A stretch of DNA of 64,000 nt from JAFCUW01 sp049898325 (GTDB lineage: Bacteria > Pseudomonadota > Gammaproteobacteria > Burkholderiales > Burkholderiaceae_D), in NCBI RefSeq assembly GCF_049898325.1, contig NZ_JAFCXL010000003.1, positions 62,001-126,000 on the forward strand. Direction: 5' to 3'. Under the pieces are notes generated by a model. The model saw nothing but the letters and a program-made list of their open reading frames with translations, was not told the origin of the DNA and did not search any database. How positions within the stretch are numbered: position 1 is the stretch's first letter; the number at the start of each line of letters is the position of its first letter. The translations under genes were made by a program, and so were the position numbers. Below are positions 1-7,466 of this stretch, in pieces.

Positions 1-349
1 TGGTGAAGTCCGGTCGGGTCGAGCCGTTGTTGCGCCCGCCGCCGCCCGTGATGGCCTTGTCGAACACGCCTTTCGGTGCGTTCGGCGTGCCCTGGAACAT
101 CAAGTGTTCAAACAGGTGGGCAAAGCCGGTGCGGTTTTTCGGCTCGAGCCGCATGCCCACGTGGTAGACCACGGAGACGCCGACGGTGGGCGAGCTGTGG
201 TCTTCCGAGACGATCACGGTCAGGCCGTTGTCGAGCTTCTGCGTGGACACGGGCAGGGTCCACTGGTCGGGGGTGGCGGCGTAGGCCGACAGCGACAGGG
301 ACAGTGCCCCGAGCAGGGCGGGGATGGTGCGTTTGCGCATAATTAACAT
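1..349 (-). CDS. M16 family (insulinase/pitrilysin-type) zinc peptidase, N-terminal part only
   Basis: The first 116 residues of a secreted M16 metallopeptidase are visible; the rest lies beyond the left edge. A signal peptide (RKR followed by a Leu/Ala/Ser core, ending SAYA near residue 24) precedes the mature protein, so it should act in the periplasm. The inverted zinc motif HLFEH gives H78 and H82 as ligands and E81 as the catalytic base, typical of M16 enzymes that cut peptides or misfolded proteins inside a clamshell fold. I chose the ATG at 349 because GAGGT lies 8 nt upstream; a second in-frame ATG is at 340. In many proteobacteria two M16 genes sit side by side, one active and one not; that cannot be checked here. 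The family is clear, the exact substrate unknown. Confidence 0.9.
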   Translation of the reverse strand, partial: MLIMRKRTIPALLGALSLSLSAYAATPDQWTLPVSTQKLDNGLTVIVSEDHSSPTVGVSVVYHVGMRLEPKNRTGFAHLFEHLMFQGTPNAPKGVFDKAITGGGGRNNGSTRPDFT

Positions 350-733
350 GATGACTGACCTCGTGACTGAGCTCGATTGATGTGTACCCATGGTCCGGCG
401 CCGCCCTTGATGGCGGTCGGTGCCGCGTGGATGGCTGGCGGCGTCGGAGACACCCTCGCGCCAGCGCGGTTGCGCATTATCTTAGCGAAAAAATACGTCG
501 CTGCGGTAATAGATTGATATGCATGTCTCTCCGCGCGCATACTTGATGCGCGCCGCATGGGCGCGGGCGGATCCTGGGGTGCGCGCCACTTTGGACGCGC
601 CTGCGCCGCGCTGGTGCCCACCGCCGCTGGCAAGCGCCGGCGGCGCGCCACGGCGGTGCGAAACACGCGCCGTTCGCCGCTTTAAATATGGCACGAAATA
701 TGCACGCCTCAGCCCCATAACGAAGGAGACATC
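350..733. other. Divergent intergenic region
   Basis: This 384-base stretch separates the divergent M16 peptidase and PilJ-like genes and must hold both promoters. Short open frames on both strands here have no recognisable protein character and no ribosome-binding site. I found no convincing -35/-10 pair; the A/T-rich patch around 476-525 is the most promoter-like part. Confidence 0.5.
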
Positions 734-1474
734 ATGGCCGCCCAGCTCAGCATCGATTCCGTCCCCGTTCTTGCCAAGCCGGAGGCCGCCGCGCGGTGCG
801 CGAGCGCCAGCACGGTGGCGGACCCGCCCGGCGTGGCCGGCGCCGGCGCTGAACTTTCGAGCGATGTGTTCGGCGCCCTCATCAACCTGTCCGGGCGCCG
901 CCGTTTCACGTCGCAGCGGGTGGTGCTGTACGCGGTGCTGGCCTCGCTGGGCCATGAAGGCGCCGAGGCGACCGCACGCGCCACGCTGGCGCAACTGCGC
1001 GAGGCGCATACCACTTTGATGGAAGGCAAGGGCAGCCTGCCGGGGGTGTTCAGCGGCCAGTTGCACGACGCCTACTTCGGCACCTTGCAGGGCGACCGGA
1101 ATATCCGCGCCTTCATCAGCCTGGCTGAACGCACCCTCGACGCCATCGCTGGCAGCGGCCTGGGGGCGCCCGTGCTGCTCGATCAACTGGTGCACAGTGC
1201 GACACCGCTGCTAAGCGTGCTCAACGGCCTGACCCTGGTCTACGAAGAGCAGGCCAAGCGCCACGCCCAGCTGCGCCGTCGCCAGTTGCACGAGGTGACG
1301 GCGCGCCTGGGCATCATCAGTCACCAGGCCCGCCAGTTGGCTTTCAATGCCCAGGTGGCGGCGGCGCGCGCGGGTGAGCAGGGGCGCGACTTCGGCGCCG
1401 TTGCCGCCAGCATGACAGAGGTGACGGCGGCGCTGGCCATCCTCGTGCAGGAGGCGTCGGGACGCTCGCTCTGA
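734..1474 (+). CDS. Soluble PilJ-N-like / chemoreceptor-tip-like protein
   Basis: This is a 246-residue protein with no signal peptide and no membrane helix. Residues about 45-185 resemble the type IV pili methyl-accepting transducer N-terminal domain (PilJ_N), with the hallmark 'INLSGRRRFTSQR' and a late 'LLSVLNGLTLVYEE'. Residues about 195-235 resemble the signalling tip of methyl-accepting chemotaxis proteins: 'LAFNAQVAAARAGEQGRDF' matches the LALNAAIEAARAGEQGRGF pattern. Transmembrane helices, HAMP domain and the long coiled-coil arms of a normal receptor are absent. A good ribosome site (GAAGGAG, 5 nt before ATG) fixes the start. It may be a cytoplasmic receptor-like protein that binds CheW/CheA, or a decayed receptor. 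Domain matches are by eye; the role is inferred. Confidence 0.6.
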   Translation: MAAQLSIDSVPVLAKPEAAARCASASTVADPPGVAGAGAELSSDVFGALINLSGRRRFTSQRVVLYAVLASLGHEGAEATARATLAQLREAHTTLMEGKGSLPGVFSGQLHDAYFGTLQGDRNIRAFISLAERTLDAIAGSGLGAPVLLDQLVHSATPLLSVLNGLTLVYEEQAKRHAQLRRRQLHEVTARLGIISHQARQLAFNAQVAAARAGEQGRDFGAVAASMTEVTAALAILVQEASGRSL

Positions 1475-1633
1475 GCCCCGGGCGGCCAGCGCATGCGCCA
1501 ATGCAGGCGGGCCGGCACCCGCTTTTGTGTCGTTGAGCAGGCGTTTTATGCAGTCCATCGCAATCCGGTGGAAATACCGGCATGCGGGAGCTACAGTTCC
1601 CTCATACCAACTCCACGCCGAAGGATCTGCGCC

Positions 1634-1825
1634 ATGCATCTCGCCAAACATAGGGACACCGTGCTGCTCGCCGCCCTGGCCCTCGTTGCCGCCAGCGGCA
1701 TCGCCACCGCCGCCGTGGCTGCGCGCCAGGCGCCCGTGAGCGCCAGCGCGGCAGTCATTGCCGCCCCCGTCAGCGGCCCGGTGCAGGTCGTCACCATCGT
1801 CGGCAAACGCCAGCGCCGCCTGTGA
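1634..1825 (+). CDS. Small hypothetical exported or membrane-anchored peptide (63 aa)
   Basis: This short gene has a good ribosome site (GAAGGA, 8 nt before the ATG) and codes for a 63-residue peptide. A positive start (HLAKHR) is followed by a hydrophobic Ala/Leu/Val segment of about 20 residues, then an Ala/Pro/Val-rich stretch and a basic end (GKRQRRL). This fits a signal-anchor or cleaved secreted peptide. The frame is open further upstream (to 1493), but only the start at 1634 is preceded by a ribosome site. I do not recognise a family. It lies 71 bases before the DUF2807 gene and could be cotranscribed with it. Confidence 0.5.
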   Translation: MHLAKHRDTVLLAALALVAASGIATAAVAARQAPVSASAAVIAAPVSGPVQVVTIVGKRQRRL

Positions 1826-1896
1826 AGGCCGGCGCCTTGGCGCAACGCGGCAACGCCACACCAGACAATCGACAACAACAAGATCGGAAACAGCCC

Positions 1897-2691
1897 ATGC
1901 AGCATTTGATTACCGTCGCCATGGCCCTGTGCCTGGTCGCCGGCGGCGCCCTCGGCGCCGACGAGCGCACGTCCGCCGACGCCAAGGCCGGCAACGAGGG
2001 CAGCATCAGCGAAGCGCGTCCCGTCGATGCACGGGTGGTACGCATCAAGCTCGACGGCATCATCGACCTCAAGGTGCGCCAGGGCGCCGTGGCCGAACTG
2101 GTGCTCATTGGCGAGCGCAAATTGGTCGTCAAGACCAGCACCGTGCAAAACGGCGACACCCTCGTCATCGACACCGAGAACCATCGCGTCAAGTTCGGTG
2201 GCCGCAAGCTGCTGCGGGCCGAGCTGACCCTGCCGCGCTTGCGCGAATTGCGCTCCGACAGTGTCGGTTCGACCGAAGTGTTCGGCTTTAGCGGCGACGA
2301 AATCGATCTCGTGCTCGATGGCGCCGGCGCCTTGAAAATGGTCGCAGACTACAAGGCCGTCAACGCTTCGCTGGGCGGCATCGGCAGCATGAACATCCAG
2401 AGCGGCAACAGTGAGCGCATCGACCTGAACCTGCACGGGGCCGGCATCATGACCTTGATCGGCCGCACCCGGTTGCTGAAGGCCTCGCTGGGCGGCCTGG
2501 GCAGATTGGACGCCGAGAAATTCCAGGCCGACACGGTCGAACTCGACATGAGTGGCCTGGGCAATGCGAGCGTGATGGCGCGTCAGAATGCGGTGCTCAA
2601 CTTGTCAGGCATGGGCTCGGTGACGGTCTACGGCAAGCCGCAGCACCGCTCGGTCAGCATCGATGGGCTGGGCAAGGTCAGCTGGAAGTAA
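1897..2691 (+). CDS. DUF2807 (GIN domain, head-of-adhesin type) secreted protein
   Basis: This 264-residue protein has a signal peptide (residues 1-20, ending LVAGGALGA) and a repetitive beta-rich body. Its Gly-containing turns recur about every 20 residues ('GGIGSMNI', 'GGLGRLD', 'SGLGNASV', 'SGMGSVTVYG'). This is the pattern of the DUF2807/GIN domain, a right-handed beta-helix-like fold found in periplasmic or surface proteins of unknown function. The start at 1897 is chosen because the signal peptide begins there; the frame extends upstream to 1822 without a signal. The ribosome site is weak. It is followed 59 bases later by the Sel1-repeat gene. Confidence 0.75.
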   Translation: MQHLITVAMALCLVAGGALGADERTSADAKAGNEGSISEARPVDARVVRIKLDGIIDLKVRQGAVAELVLIGERKLVVKTSTVQNGDTLVIDTENHRVKFGGRKLLRAELTLPRLRELRSDSVGSTEVFGFSGDEIDLVLDGAGALKMVADYKAVNASLGGIGSMNIQSGNSERIDLNLHGAGIMTLIGRTRLLKASLGGLGRLDAEKFQADTVELDMSGLGNASVMARQNAVLNLSGMGSVTVYGKPQHRSVSIDGLGKVSWK

Positions 2692-2750
2692 GGCAGGGGC
2701 AGTTTCGGCAAGAACAACAAAATGACGACGAAAAAAGCGCATCGAGGGAC

Positions 2751-3380
2751 ATGAAAAAACACTTATTGGCCGTCGCCCTGGCGTGCGGCCTGGGTCTGGG
2801 AATGCCAGCCCCGGCACTGGCCGGCTTTGCCGAGGGCGCCAGCGCTTACAACGGGGGCCGTTACGATGTCGCCCTGCGCGAAATTACCCCGCTGGCCCGG
2901 GCCGGCAACGCCGACGCCCAGCATTTGCTGGGCTTGATGTATTACATGGGACGGGGCGTCAAGCGCGACTACAAGCTGGCGCTGGAATGGCACCGCAAGG
3001 CCGCCCTGCAAGGCAAGGCCGATGCCCAGTACGTGGTGGGCGCCATGTACTACACGGGCAACGCCGTGCCCCAGGATCAGAAAGTGGCCGTGCAATGGTT
3101 TCGACGTGCCGCCGAGCAAGGTCACGCCGACGCCCAGTATGCGCTGGGCTTGATGGTCCGCTACCAGGTTGCCGGCATGCCGCAGGACATGGTCATCGCC
3201 TACATGTTGTGGAACCTGGCCTCGGCCGGTGGCAACAACAATGCCACGGCGCAGCGCGCCGCCGTGGCACGCCTGATGAGCCAGGAGCAGATCGAGGAGG
3301 CGCAGGCGCTGTCGCGCAACTGGAAGCCGGGCACCGCCTTGCCGGCAAACTCGCGCAGCGGCGTCGTGCCGGGCAATTGA
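2751..3380 (+). CDS. Secreted Sel1-like repeat (TPR-type) protein
   Basis: This 209-residue protein has a clear signal peptide ending PAPALA (about residue 23), then three or four Sel1-like repeats of about 36 residues. The repeats show their typical markers ('AQHLLGLMYYMGRGV', 'AQYVVGAMYYTGNAV', 'AQYALGLMV') and 'A.EWHRKAA/VQWFRRAA' helices. Sel1 repeats form alpha-solenoids used for protein-protein contacts, often in envelope stress or signalling; the partner cannot be read from the sequence. GAGGGA 4 nt before the ATG supports the start. The last part (residues 165-209) is non-repetitive. Confidence 0.85.
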   Translation: MKKHLLAVALACGLGLGMPAPALAGFAEGASAYNGGRYDVALREITPLARAGNADAQHLLGLMYYMGRGVKRDYKLALEWHRKAALQGKADAQYVVGAMYYTGNAVPQDQKVAVQWFRRAAEQGHADAQYALGLMVRYQVAGMPQDMVIAYMLWNLASAGGNNNATAQRAAVARLMSQEQIEEAQALSRNWKPGTALPANSRSGVVPGN

Positions 3381-3409
3381 GGGGCACGCGCGGGCGGTGC
3401 CCGGCCGTT

Positions 3410-4768
3410 TTATTGTTCCATGCCCACGACCGCCTGGCTGGCTTGTTCCATGCCCGTCACCGCTGCGCTCGTGCCGCCGAACCAGCTCAGTGGCAGGGCG
3501 TTGCCCATGGCTTGGTAACCGGCGTTGTTGGGATGCAGGTGGTCGGCGCTGTCGTAGCTGGGATTGAGGCGGCGCGGGTTGGCCGGGTCGCGCAGCAGTT
3601 GGTCGAAGTCGACCACACCGTCGAACTCGGCGCTGGCGCGGATCCAGTTGTTGGCCGCCTGGCGCACCAGCTCCTTGGCCGCCGTGTAGTAGCTGGCGCC
3701 TTCGAAGGGCGGCAGGGTGCCGGCGAACACGGCGATGCCGCGCGCATGGGCGCGGGCGATCAGCTGGCGGTAGCCGGCGATGAGCTCGTCGGCGCTGACG
3801 GGCGACGAGGTGGTGCTGTTGAGGATGTCGTTGGTGCCGCTCAGGACGAACAGGAAGCGCGCGCCGGCGGTGGCCAGCACATCGCGGTCGAACCGCTCGA
3901 GCGCGCTGCGGCCGCCCAGCGAGCCCGTCTGCAGATTGCTCAGCAGGTTGTTGCCTGCAATGCCGCGGTTGACCACGCCCAGCCGGCTGTTGCTGCCGCC
4001 CGCGCTTTGCAGGCGCCGCGCCAGCCAGTCGGGCCAGCGGTAGTTGTAGTTGCCCCAGCTGCGCAAGCCGTCGGTGATGGAGTCACCCAGTGCGATGAAG
4101 GCGCCGCCGTTGCTGACATCGACCTCGGTGAGGAAGGGCCATTGCTCGGTGGTGCTCTGGGTGGGGAAGCTGGTGGCATTGACAAAATTGCCCGGCGCCG
4201 AGATATAGCTGATTTGCGTCGCCGCCGCGTGCAAGGTGCTCACGCGCGCCGCACCCGGCAGATAGAGGCTCACGGCCAGGTCGGCCAGCGCCGGCACCGT
4301 CAGTGCGACGGGGTCTGACAGGGCCGCCGCGCCCGGCGCCAGCGCCACGCTGGTGGCGCCGCTGAAGGTGAGCGTGCGGTCGCTGCCGGCGGCGATGGCG
4401 GCGGCGCTGCCCGCGCGCAGGGCGATGTGGGCGCTGCCGACGCGCAGGATGGTGCTGCCCATTTCGTTGGACAGGCGGATGCGCACGCGGCTGCCGCCCA
4501 CGCTGGTATGGACGATCAGGCGCAAGGTCTGGCTGTTCAGTACCGCGGTTGCACTGTCGAGCGGCGGGCCGGCCGGGCCGGCGCCCCAGGTGCCGGCCCA
4601 CTGCTCGGTGCGCCAGTCGGGGATGGTCTGGGCTGTGGCGGGCGCCATCTGCAGGCAACCCAGCAGAAAAAGCAGCACGAGAAACAGCCGGGGCAGCGCG
4701 GCGAACGCCGGCAGGGCGGGGCGGCGCGCGCGCAATAGCCGGCGCGGCGTGAAAATAGACGACATCAT
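3410..4768 (-). CDS. Secreted SGNH/GDSL-family hydrolase
   Basis: This is a 452-residue exported hydrolase of the SGNH superfamily (esterases, lipases and carbohydrate deacetylases). An N-terminal hydrophobic signal (FLVLLFLLGC, then APATAQ) could be cut by signal peptidase I or, at LLGC, act as a lipobox. A beta-rich region of about 190 residues comes before the catalytic domain. The four SGNH blocks are all visible: 'ALGDSITDG' (nucleophile Ser, near residue 228), 'RGIAGNNLL' (Gly), 'LSGTNDI' (Asn, near 312) and 'SADHLHP' (Asp and His, near 410). The start at 4768 is chosen for GGGAG 6 nt upstream; the frame stays open to 4837. It converges with the Sel1 gene, 29 bases away. The substrate is unknown. 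Confidence 0.85.
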   Translation of the reverse strand: MMSSIFTPRRLLRARRPALPAFAALPRLFLVLLFLLGCLQMAPATAQTIPDWRTEQWAGTWGAGPAGPPLDSATAVLNSQTLRLIVHTSVGGSRVRIRLSNEMGSTILRVGSAHIALRAGSAAAIAAGSDRTLTFSGATSVALAPGAAALSDPVALTVPALADLAVSLYLPGAARVSTLHAAATQISYISAPGNFVNATSFPTQSTTEQWPFLTEVDVSNGGAFIALGDSITDGLRSWGNYNYRWPDWLARRLQSAGGSNSRLGVVNRGIAGNNLLSNLQTGSLGGRSALERFDRDVLATAGARFLFVLSGTNDILNSTTSSPVSADELIAGYRQLIARAHARGIAVFAGTLPPFEGASYYTAAKELVRQAANNWIRASAEFDGVVDFDQLLRDPANPRRLNPSYDSADHLHPNNAGYQAMGNALPLSWFGGTSAAVTGMEQASQAVVGMEQ

Positions 4769-5008
4769 TGCGGTCTCCCATGTGCTGGCGAACCCAGCGT
4801 TGACGTATGCACCATGCATACGCCGTGACAGCTTCAATGTACGGCCAGCGTTCGCCGTCGGCTAGACGGCACCGCACAATGTGTTGAGCCAGATCTAACG
4901 CAGGACCGAAGGACGGCAGGGGTTGCTTGCTGTAGGGCAGTACGGCAGGTGGTGCGCCTGCGTCCGGCGCAGACAAAAATCGCCCGCTCTCCCGCCTGGC
5001 GCCGCCGG

Positions 5009-5073
5009 ATGCCGCCTGATGCCGCCTTACGCCGCCGCGGCGGCCCGACGGCGGCCCGACGGCGGCCCGATGG
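5009..5073. repeat. GC-rich tandem and inverted repeat block upstream of tpiA
   Basis: The right half holds three tandem 11-bp units CGGCCCGA(C/T)GG at 5041-5051, 5052-5062 and 5063-5073. The left half (5009-5037) holds three looser 10-bp units ending in GCCGCC. GCCGCC on the left is complementary to GGCGGC on the right, so the block could fold into an extended imperfect hairpin. It ends 54 bases before the tpiA -35 box. Confidence 0.7.
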
Positions 5074-5127
5074 CGGTCGACTGGCACCGCGCCAACGTTT
5101 CATTTATTCAAAAGCAACCCACAAGGT

Positions 5128-5157
5128 TTGACCAGTTTCCTCGGCGGCGGTTAAAAT
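5128..5157 (+). promoter_or_regulatory. Sigma-70 promoter of tpiA
   Basis: TTGACC (5128-5133) and TAAAAT (5152-5157) are separated by 18 bp, a good match to the housekeeping consensus. Transcription would start near 5164, about 24 bases before the tpiA ATG. Confidence 0.7.
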
Positions 5158-5187
5158 AGCGGGTTATACCAAAACTGGACCCACCCC

Positions 5188-5928
5188 ATGCGTCGCAAAC
5201 TCGTTGTCGGTAACTGGAAAATGAATGGCAGCCTGGCCGCCAACGCCGCCTTGCTCGACGCCCTCAAGGCGGGGCTGGGCCAGCACGCCGCTGACAGCGC
5301 CGTGTGCGCGCCGGCGCCTTACCTGGCCCAGTGCCAGGCGGCGCTGGGCGGCACCCCGCTGGCGTGGGGCGCGCAGGACGTCTCGGCCCATGCCAGCGGC
5401 GCCTTCACGGGCGAAGTCGGCGCGGCCATGCTGGCCGACTTCGGCTGCAGCTACGTCATCGTCGGCCACTCGGAGCGGCGCGCCATGCACGCCGAATCGA
5501 GCGAACTGGTGGCGAAAAAAACCGTCGCGGCGCTGGCGGCAGGCCTGACGCCGATCGTTTGCGTGGGGGAAACCCTGGCCGAGCGGGACGCCGGGCAGAC
5601 CTTTGCCGTGGTTGGCGAACAACTGGGCACCGTGCTCGGCCTGCTCAGCGACGCCGACGCGGCGCGCCTGGTGCTGGCCTATGAGCCCGTGTGGGCGATC
5701 GGCACGGGCCAGACCGCCACTCCCGCCATGGCGCAGGAGGTGCACGCGCAACTGCGGGCCCAACTGGAACAGAAGAGCGCCGGCAAGGTGCAGATTTTGT
5801 ACGGTGGCAGCATGAAGCCGGACAATGCCCGCGAATTGATGGCGCAGGCCGACATCGACGGCGGCCTGATCGGTGGAGCCGCATTGAAGGCAGTCGATTT
5901 CCTGGCCATCATTGCCGCCGCCGGCTAA
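5188..5928 (+). CDS. tpiA: Triosephosphate isomerase
   Basis: TpiA interconverts dihydroxyacetone phosphate and glyceraldehyde 3-phosphate in glycolysis and gluconeogenesis, as a cytoplasmic dimer. The 246-residue length is normal. The active-site residues are present: Lys11 in 'GNWKMNG', the electrophile His94 in 'VGHSERR', the catalytic base Glu166 in 'AYEPVWAIGTG' (whose loop 6 closes on substrate), and the phosphate-binding 'YGGS' and 'GGLIGGA' near the C-terminus. A sigma-70 promoter lies just upstream. secG follows 74 bases downstream, an arrangement conserved across betaproteobacteria. Confidence 0.98.
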   Translation: MRRKLVVGNWKMNGSLAANAALLDALKAGLGQHAADSAVCAPAPYLAQCQAALGGTPLAWGAQDVSAHASGAFTGEVGAAMLADFGCSYVIVGHSERRAMHAESSELVAKKTVAALAAGLTPIVCVGETLAERDAGQTFAVVGEQLGTVLGLLSDADAARLVLAYEPVWAIGTGQTATPAMAQEVHAQLRAQLEQKSAGKVQILYGGSMKPDNARELMAQADIDGGLIGGAALKAVDFLAIIAAAG

Positions 5929-6002
5929 GAAATGAACGGCGCCGCTTCCATGGCGTCCGAACCAAATTTAAAACTCGCAGTCAAACTAGAAATGGAAACG
6001 CC

Positions 6003-6440
6003 ATGAACACCTTGTTCAATCTTATCGTCGTCGTACAGGTTCTGTCGGCCCTGATCATCATCGGCCTGGTGCTGATGCAGCACGGCAAGGGTGCCGACAT
6101 GGGCGCCGCCTTCGGTTCCGGCGCGTCGGGCAGCCTGTTCGGCGCCACAGGCTCGTCGAACTTCATGTCCAAGTCGACCGGCGTGGCGGCGGCCGTGTTT
6201 TTTGCGTCGACCCTGGCGTTGGCGTATTTCGGCACGCAGCGCGGTCCCATCGCCGGCGCCGGCGTCATGGAGCGGGTTGCCCCGGCCAAGCCGGTCACGG
6301 GTAGCGGGGCAATTCCTGCCACCACCACGGCGGCGCCAGCACCAGTCGCACCCGTCACCGGTTCGGCTGCCGTGCCCGCCACCGCGCCAGTGGCGCCGGC
6401 GGTCGTGCCAGCGGCCCCAGGTGGCGCCGTGCCGAAGTAA
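6003..6440 (+). CDS. secG: Protein translocase subunit SecG
   Basis: SecG is the small accessory subunit of the SecYEG channel and aids SecA-driven export. Two membrane helices are visible (residues about 3-22 and 53-72). They flank the conserved cytoplasmic loop with 'LMQHGKGADMGAAFGSGASG' and 'LFGATGSSNF'. At 145 residues it is longer than E. coli SecG (110 aa); the extra length is an Ala/Pro/Val-rich tail after residue 95, common in Burkholderiales. The ATG at 6003 begins the first helix correctly; a longer frame upstream lacks SecG character. It is placed between tpiA and tRNA-Leu, as usual. Confidence 0.97.
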   Translation: MNTLFNLIVVVQVLSALIIIGLVLMQHGKGADMGAAFGSGASGSLFGATGSSNFMSKSTGVAAAVFFASTLALAYFGTQRGPIAGAGVMERVAPAKPVTGSGAIPATTTAAPAPVAPVTGSAAVPATAPVAPAVVPAAPGGAVPK

Positions 6441-6817
6441 TCATTATTGCGCGTCATGCTTGAAGGCCGTGTTTGCGCGGCATTGCAGTAAGGCCGCCCG
6501 CGGGGCGGCTGGCGGGGCGGACGGCCTGCAAGTGAGGCGCTGCGCCGGAAGTGCAGCAGTTCGGTAGTTTTGCAGCTTTGTAGTTTTGTAGGTTTGTAGT
6601 TTTGTCGTGCGGTGGTATCGGTGGCATGCCTGGCCTTTGCGGCGCCAGGCTGGTGTGAGCGCGTCAAGGGCGGTTCAGGGCGCTGCACCAGGGTGACTGT
6701 ATTGACGAAAAAAGATATTATGCTTAGCAATTAGGCAGCCTGTCGTCAATCAGGCACGGTGCCCCAATAAGTTTTAAATATAAGCTGTTATTTCCCTGCG
6801 CTAGCGCAAGTTTGCCA
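6441..6817. other. Intergenic region between secG and tRNA-Leu
   Basis: No gene is supported here. The stretch holds a GC-rich hairpin without a T-run (6493-6509), an 8-bp tandem repeat (6560-6607), another stem of 7 bp (GCCTGGC at 6628-6634 with GCCAGGC at 6644-6650), and an A/T-rich segment leading into the tRNA promoter. A standard secG terminator is not evident. Confidence 0.5.
6560..6607. repeat. 8-bp tandem repeat, six degenerate copies
   Basis: Six consecutive octamers follow the pattern NTTTGTAG: TTCGGTAG, TTTTGCAG, CTTTGTAG, TTTTGTAG, GTTTGTAG and TTTTGTCG. The three central copies differ only at the first base. Such a short tract can change copy number by slippage. It is non-coding on the reading given here. 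Confidence 0.8.
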
Positions 6818-6847
6818 TTGAAAAATAGTGGTAACGCGGGTTAGAAT
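6818..6847 (+). promoter_or_regulatory. Promoter of tRNA-Leu
   Basis: TTGAAA (6818-6823) and TAGAAT (6842-6847) are spaced by 18 bp and end 12 bases before the first base of the tRNA, the expected distance for a stable-RNA promoter. Confidence 0.6.
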
Positions 6848-6859
6848 AGCTGTCTCAAC

Positions 6860-6946
6860 GCCGACGTGGTGAAATTGGTAGACACGCTATCTTGAGGGGG
6901 TAGTGGGAGAAATCCCTTGCGAGTTCGAGTCTCGCCGTCGGCACCA
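6860..6946 (+). tRNA. tRNA-Leu (anticodon GAG)
   Basis: The acceptor arms GCCGACG (6860-6866) and CGTCGGC (6936-6942) pair perfectly, followed by discriminator A and an encoded CCA (6944-6946). The anticodon stem is CTATC/GGTAG around the loop TTGAGGG, giving anticodon GAG, which reads CUC and CUU. A long variable arm (GTGGGAGAAATCCCT region) marks it as class II, as leucine tRNAs are. The T arm carries GTTCGAGTC. It lies between secG and nuoA; E. coli also has a GAG leucine tRNA just after secG. Confidence 0.97.
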
Positions 6947-6957
6947 AGAAATACTAG

Positions 6958-6994
6958 AAGCCAGCAAGGGCTGTGCGCCTGAGCTGGCTTTTTT
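6958..6994 (+). terminator. Rho-independent terminator after tRNA-Leu
   Basis: An 8-bp stem AAGCCAGC (6958-6965) / GCTGGCTT (6983-6990) with a 17-base loop is followed by a run of T. It would end the tRNA transcript and insulate it from the nuo operon. Confidence 0.75.
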
Positions 6995-7103
6995 ACGATG
7001 GTCAGTCGCTTTATCCTGCTTGCATTATGATCAGGGTCGGGCGACAGGGCACTGCAAGCGCGCAGTGGTTCATTAACCGATCAATCAACAAGGGCTCATC
7101 CAC

Positions 7104-7463
7104 GTGAACCTCGAATCATATTTCCCCGTTCTTTTGTTTATCCTGGTCGGCATCGGCGTTGGTGTCGTGCCGCAGGTGCTGGGCAAGCTGCTCAGCAAGA
7201 GCGCGCCGGATGCCGCCAAGCTCTCGCCGTACGAATGCGGCTTCGAAGCGTTCGAGGACGCCCGCATGAAGTTCGACGTGCGCTACTACCTCGTTGCAAT
7301 CCTGTTTATTTTGTTTGATCTGGAAACGGCGTTTTTCTTCCCGTGGGGCGTGTCGATGCGCGAACTGGGCTGGTCCGGTTTTGTGACGATGATGGTGTTC
7401 ATCGCTGAATTCGTCGTCGGATTTTGGTACATCTGGAAGAAAGGTGCCCTTGATTGGGAATAA
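7104..7463 (+). CDS. nuoA: NADH-quinone oxidoreductase subunit A
   Basis: NuoA is a membrane-arm subunit near the quinone site of complex I. The 119-residue protein has three hydrophobic helices (residues about 7-27, 65-85 and 90-110) and the conserved loop 'SPYECGFEAFEDARMKFDVR' that contacts the peripheral arm. The start is GTG with AAGGG upstream. It is the first gene of the 14-gene nuo operon; nuoB begins 3 bases after its stop. A clear promoter was not seen in the 109 bases after the tRNA terminator. Confidence 0.97.
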   Translation: MNLESYFPVLLFILVGIGVGVVPQVLGKLLSKSAPDAAKLSPYECGFEAFEDARMKFDVRYYLVAILFILFDLETAFFFPWGVSMRELGWSGFVTMMVFIAEFVVGFWYIWKKGALDWE

Positions 7464-7466
7464 GCC

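Larger units (their letters stand above)
4769..5187. other. Divergent intergenic region before tpiA
   Basis: This 419-base gap separates the SGNH hydrolase gene (reading left) and tpiA (reading right). It holds a GC-rich repeat block (5009-5073) and a good sigma-70 promoter for tpiA (5128-5157). No convincing gene is seen; the open frames here are low-complexity Arg/Pro/Ala products of the repeat block. Confidence 0.6.

Noticed and set aside
2783..4318. A 511-codon plus-strand frame across the Sel1 and SGNH genes
   Set aside because: It is out of frame with the signal-peptide Sel1 gene and antisense to the SGNH hydrolase, both of which have clear motifs; its composition is Arg/Gly-rich.
6493..6509. 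A GC hairpin after secG
   Set aside because: It lacks a following T-run and is too short of other support to be called a terminator.
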